Of a DNA stretch of 6,495 nt, positions 4,370-6,495 are shown piece after piece. Source of the DNA: Candidatus Shapirobacteria bacterium (lineage in GTDB: Bacteria > Patescibacteriota > Microgenomatia > UBA12405). Positions within the stretch are counted from its first letter, which is position 1. Each line of letters begins with the position of its first letter. The stretch lies in NCBI GenBank assembly GCA_028700345.1, contig JAQVSW010000043.1:1-6495 (forward strand), in the 5' to 3' direction. Under the pieces are notes generated by a model. It made no database searches and had not been told where the DNA came from. It saw nothing but the letters and a program-made list of their open reading frames with translations. Made by a program: the position numbers and the translations under genes.

Positions 4370-6436
4370 TTAAAATTTAGAAATTATTGTAATTTTATCG
4401 GCTGAAGGCGGCAGTCTTTTGAGAAAAGAAAAGATTGAGGGAATAATTTTTATATTACGATCGTAAACATGTGGTTGAGATTCAATTATTCTTTGAGCTT
4501 TGGTAAAGTCTTTACCCGCTAAAAGAGAACGAAGCTTATCAGCATCAATCTTGGGTAAGGTTTTACCAATCAAAGTGAGTTTTCCAGTTGATCTTTGAGA
4601 GGTGGTCTTTTCCGCGGCAAAAGAAAAAGAGAAATCAGAGGGAGAGGCAACTGACTCTAAAAAATTCTGATCACTGGCTAGTAAAGTCTTAATAATATTA
4701 TCTTTTTGCTTTGAATTAATTTGCATAAGAGAAATAGTTAAATTAGCGTTGACTTCTAGAGTCTGGGCTTCTTCACCAACTTCTCGACTAAAAACGAGCT
4801 GTTTTTTATCGATAAAAAGAGTATCTTTTAATAGATCTTGATAACTACTATCACCGCTAATTTTCTGGGAAATTTGATCTTTGAGAGAAGCTTCAACCTT
4901 TTTAGTCAACTCATTTTTGTCATCACTACTAACCACTTGGATTTGACGACGAGAACCTCCGGTAAAAGCCTCATTTACCTTGGCAAGTAAATTAGAATCG
5001 TCTTTAAAACTTAAAAGAGTGTCCTTGTTTAAATTAAATTCGGAGCCAATATCACTAGCAATAGCACTGGCCTTTGTTTGCCCCATGGTAATAGTTCCTG
5101 AGGCTAAATTAAAAGAAGAAGCGGGAACTTGAATCGAGGTTAAAAGCTCGTATTTTTTATCAGAATTATCCGTCATAACAGTCCCTTTTGATATATTTTG
5201 AATTTTATCGTCTTTATTAAAAATAATGATTTCTCCCTTGGCCTTATCCCCTGTTTCTTTTTGACCTGTGGTCGGAAGAGACTGGGTAAAATTTATATCT
5301 AAAGTCTTTTTGTCGACTGGGAGGAGAGTGATTGAGGCTGAAGTGGCTAAAGAATCGAGACTTATATCAAAAACTTTATTTATTTCAATAGGATTAAAAT
5401 TAATGGTAATTTCAGCTTTTATTAAAAAATAAGGAATTAAAATTAAGAGTGGAGACAGGGCTAATGGAAATAGAAGCCAAAAATTAAAATTAAAATGAGG
5501 TAATTTGAATTTAGGTAAAGAAAAAACAGGTAAAGATAATTTAAGTTTTGCCTCGGGCTTCGTGGCCTTGGAAAAACCAAGGTCTTCGGGAGCAACTTCC
5601 ACTGGAGGGGGAAAGGTTTCGTCTTCAATAATTTCAGGGACCGTCGTCTCTACTATTTTTTCTTCTTCTTCAACTGGCTGAATTGGGGCGTTCTCAAGCT
5701 TTGATTCAACCGAAGTACTGCCGATTTGAGAAGAAACGGTTTGGCTGTAAAGATTAAATAATTCTTCAGGTTCAAAAGCGTTAACATCGGGTAAATGGAG
5801 AAAAGTTTCAATATTTTTTTTACCTACCCAGGAATAATTTTTTAGATCATCAATAATACTAGGACCTAAATTACCGTAAATTAAAATTTTCGGCGGAAGA
5901 GCCAAGTCCATTTGAATAGTAAGAAGCGCATTTTCGAGATCCTCAGGAGAAAAGTCGTTGACTAAAGTTTGGCTTAAACGTTTTTTTACCTCTCCGAGAT
6001 AAACCAGAGAAAGAGAAAACTCTTTTTTGCCTAAACAAACAAGGATAAAACTGGGAGGGAAAGAATCATTTTTATTAACTGATTCAATAAAAGCTTCATC
6101 ATTACTAATAAAACCTAAGGGTTTTAGCTCTAAAGAATGACACAGACTTTCCAATAATTTTAAATACTTAGGGAAAATTTTACCGTCATTGCCAATCCAA
6201 CTAGGAGGTAAAATAAAAGCACTAAATTCAGGTTCCTGATCAGGCTCAAGTAAAGCTTTTTCGGCAGCGGCGGACAGGGAAATATCAACGGAATGAAGAA
6301 ATGAATCAGGGTTGTCAGGAAGCCATTCAGTCTCCGGGCCAAGAGCCAAGAGAGTATCCGGATTATCCCGCTTGATTAAGCCAACAGTAAGGGCCTCGGT
6401 AGTAATAGAAATAAGCCAATAATAGGAAGCCTCCAT
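4370..6436 (-). CDS. Envelope-spanning protein: degenerate actin-like domain, TM helix, baseplate-J-like domain
   Basis: The 688-residue product has four parts. Residues 1-235 resemble a worn-down actin-fold (ASKHA) domain of the PilM/GspL kind: YYWLISITTEALTVGLIK, then AFILPPSWIG and LGFISNDEAFIESV, then FILVCLGKKEFSLSLVYLGEV and KILIYGNLGP. The usual acidic nucleotide-site residues are not clear. Residues about 240-290 are an acidic Pro/Glu linker, followed by a basic Lys/Pro stretch (293-315). One membrane helix lies at about 319-339. The outer part (340-688) contains a baseplate-J-like region of about 400-500 (KAKGEIIIFNKDD, GTVMTDNSDKKYELLTS, ASDIGSEFNLN). It ends with GKDFTKAQRIIES and a terminal LPPSADKITI stretch, resembling many CPR surface proteins. 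The ATG overlaps the alaS stop by one base (TAATG), and the sortase gene follows after 1 bp. The function is unknown; a structural or scaffold role at the envelope is inferred. Confidence 0.85.
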   Translation of the reverse strand: MEASYYWLISITTEALTVGLIKRDNPDTLLALGPETEWLPDNPDSFLHSVDISLSAAAEKALLEPDQEPEFSAFILPPSWIGNDGKIFPKYLKLLESLCHSLELKPLGFISNDEAFIESVNKNDSFPPSFILVCLGKKEFSLSLVYLGEVKKRLSQTLVNDFSPEDLENALLTIQMDLALPPKILIYGNLGPSIIDDLKNYSWVGKKNIETFLHLPDVNAFEPEELFNLYSQTVSSQIGSTSVESKLENAPIQPVEEEEKIVETTVPEIIEDETFPPPVEVAPEDLGFSKATKPEAKLKLSLPVFSLPKFKLPHFNFNFWLLFPLALSPLLILIPYFLIKAEITINFNPIEINKVFDISLDSLATSASITLLPVDKKTLDINFTQSLPTTGQKETGDKAKGEIIIFNKDDKIQNISKGTVMTDNSDKKYELLTSIQVPASSFNLASGTITMGQTKASAIASDIGSEFNLNKDTLLSFKDDSNLLAKVNEAFTGGSRRQIQVVSSDDKNELTKKVEASLKDQISQKISGDSSYQDLLKDTLFIDKKQLVFSREVGEEAQTLEVNANLTISLMQINSKQKDNIIKTLLASDQNFLESVASPSDFSFSFAAEKTTSQRSTGKLTLIGKTLPKIDADKLRSLLAGKDFTKAQRIIESQPHVYDRNIKIIPSIFSFLKRLPPSADKITIISKF

Positions 6437-6495
6437 TATTTAAGGATAGCATAAATCCGACGTTTACCGCTGCCAGCAGATTCTTCTTTTTGAAT
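6436..6495 (-). CDS. alaS: Alanyl-tRNA synthetase, C-terminal end only
   Basis: Nineteen codons enter from the right edge and end at TAA 6438-6436. They read IQKEESAGSG then KRRIYAILK. This matches the end of the tRNA-SAD (editing-type) domain of alanyl-tRNA synthetase, where the usual form is FKI-x-EES-x3-G-x-RRI-x-A. The stop comes only a few residues after the RRI element, so the DHHA1/C-Ala dimerisation domain found in most bacterial enzymes is missing. Threonyl-tRNA synthetase has a related domain but not the EES...RRI ending. A free-standing AlaX editing protein is an alternative from this fragment alone. The neighbours ruvX and mltG, which follow alaS in many bacteria, support alaS. 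The stop overlaps the next ATG by one base. Confidence 0.75.
   Translation of the reverse strand: MQKEESAGSGKRRIYAILK

Noticed and set aside
6160..6342. 60-codon open frame inside the 688-residue gene
   Set aside because: The hydrophobic product has no family features and is in another frame of a gene with clear domains.
1..6495. tRNA, rRNA, CRISPR array, insertion sequence or prophage
   Set aside because: None was seen. The baseplate-J-like domain is on a membrane-anchored protein in a housekeeping operon, with no other phage genes around it.

Overview
The window looks like a piece of a small, AT-rich, densely packed bacterial genome. It probably comes from the Candidate Phyla Radiation (Patescibacteria), perhaps the Microgenomates side. 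This rests on gene content and style, not on a marker gene: almost no intergenic DNA, overlapping genes, starts without clear Shine-Dalgarno sequences, pared-down enzymes (a MiaB-like protein without a TRAM domain, an alanyl-tRNA synthetase that stops right after its editing-type domain), a sortase with a single-Ig LPxxG surface protein, and a large baseplate-J-like membrane protein. TGA is used as a normal stop (end of the sortase gene), so the UGA-glycine code of some CPR lineages is not indicated.

Left part. Bases 1-287 (minus) hold the start of an unrecognised protein whose N-terminal region is disordered and rich in Pro/Glu/Gln, with a 42-bp in-frame tandem repeat. A 63-bp divergent gap (288-350) separates it from a plus-strand pair: a secreted single-Ig-domain protein with a C-terminal LPAAG sorting signal (351-842), and a MiaB-like radical-SAM methylthiotransferase (GTG start, 826-1890) that overlaps it. 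A consensus -10 box at 1911-1916 then probably drives a 71-residue cysteine-rich protein of unknown function (1934-2149).

Right part. From 6495 down to 2141 the minus strand is one tightly coupled cluster, in transcription order: the 3' end of alaS; a 688-residue membrane protein (degenerate actin-like cytosolic domain, acidic linker, one membrane helix, baseplate-J-like outer part); a sortase; ruvX/yqgF; a 65-residue zinc-ribbon protein; and mltG. Junctions range from an 11-bp overlap to an 8-bp gap. The order alaS-ruvX-mltG is a conserved bacterial neighbourhood. Here two envelope genes have been placed between alaS and ruvX. The two gene sets converge at 2141-2149, where the stop codons lie inside each other's genes.

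How it fits together (inference): the minus-strand operon couples a translation enzyme with cell-envelope work, namely glycan strand termination (MltG), surface-protein anchoring (sortase) and an envelope-spanning protein of GspL/PilM-like topology. The LPAAG protein encoded nearby is an obvious candidate substrate for the sortase. No tRNA, rRNA, CRISPR array, insertion sequence or gene-free stretch over 300 bp was seen.
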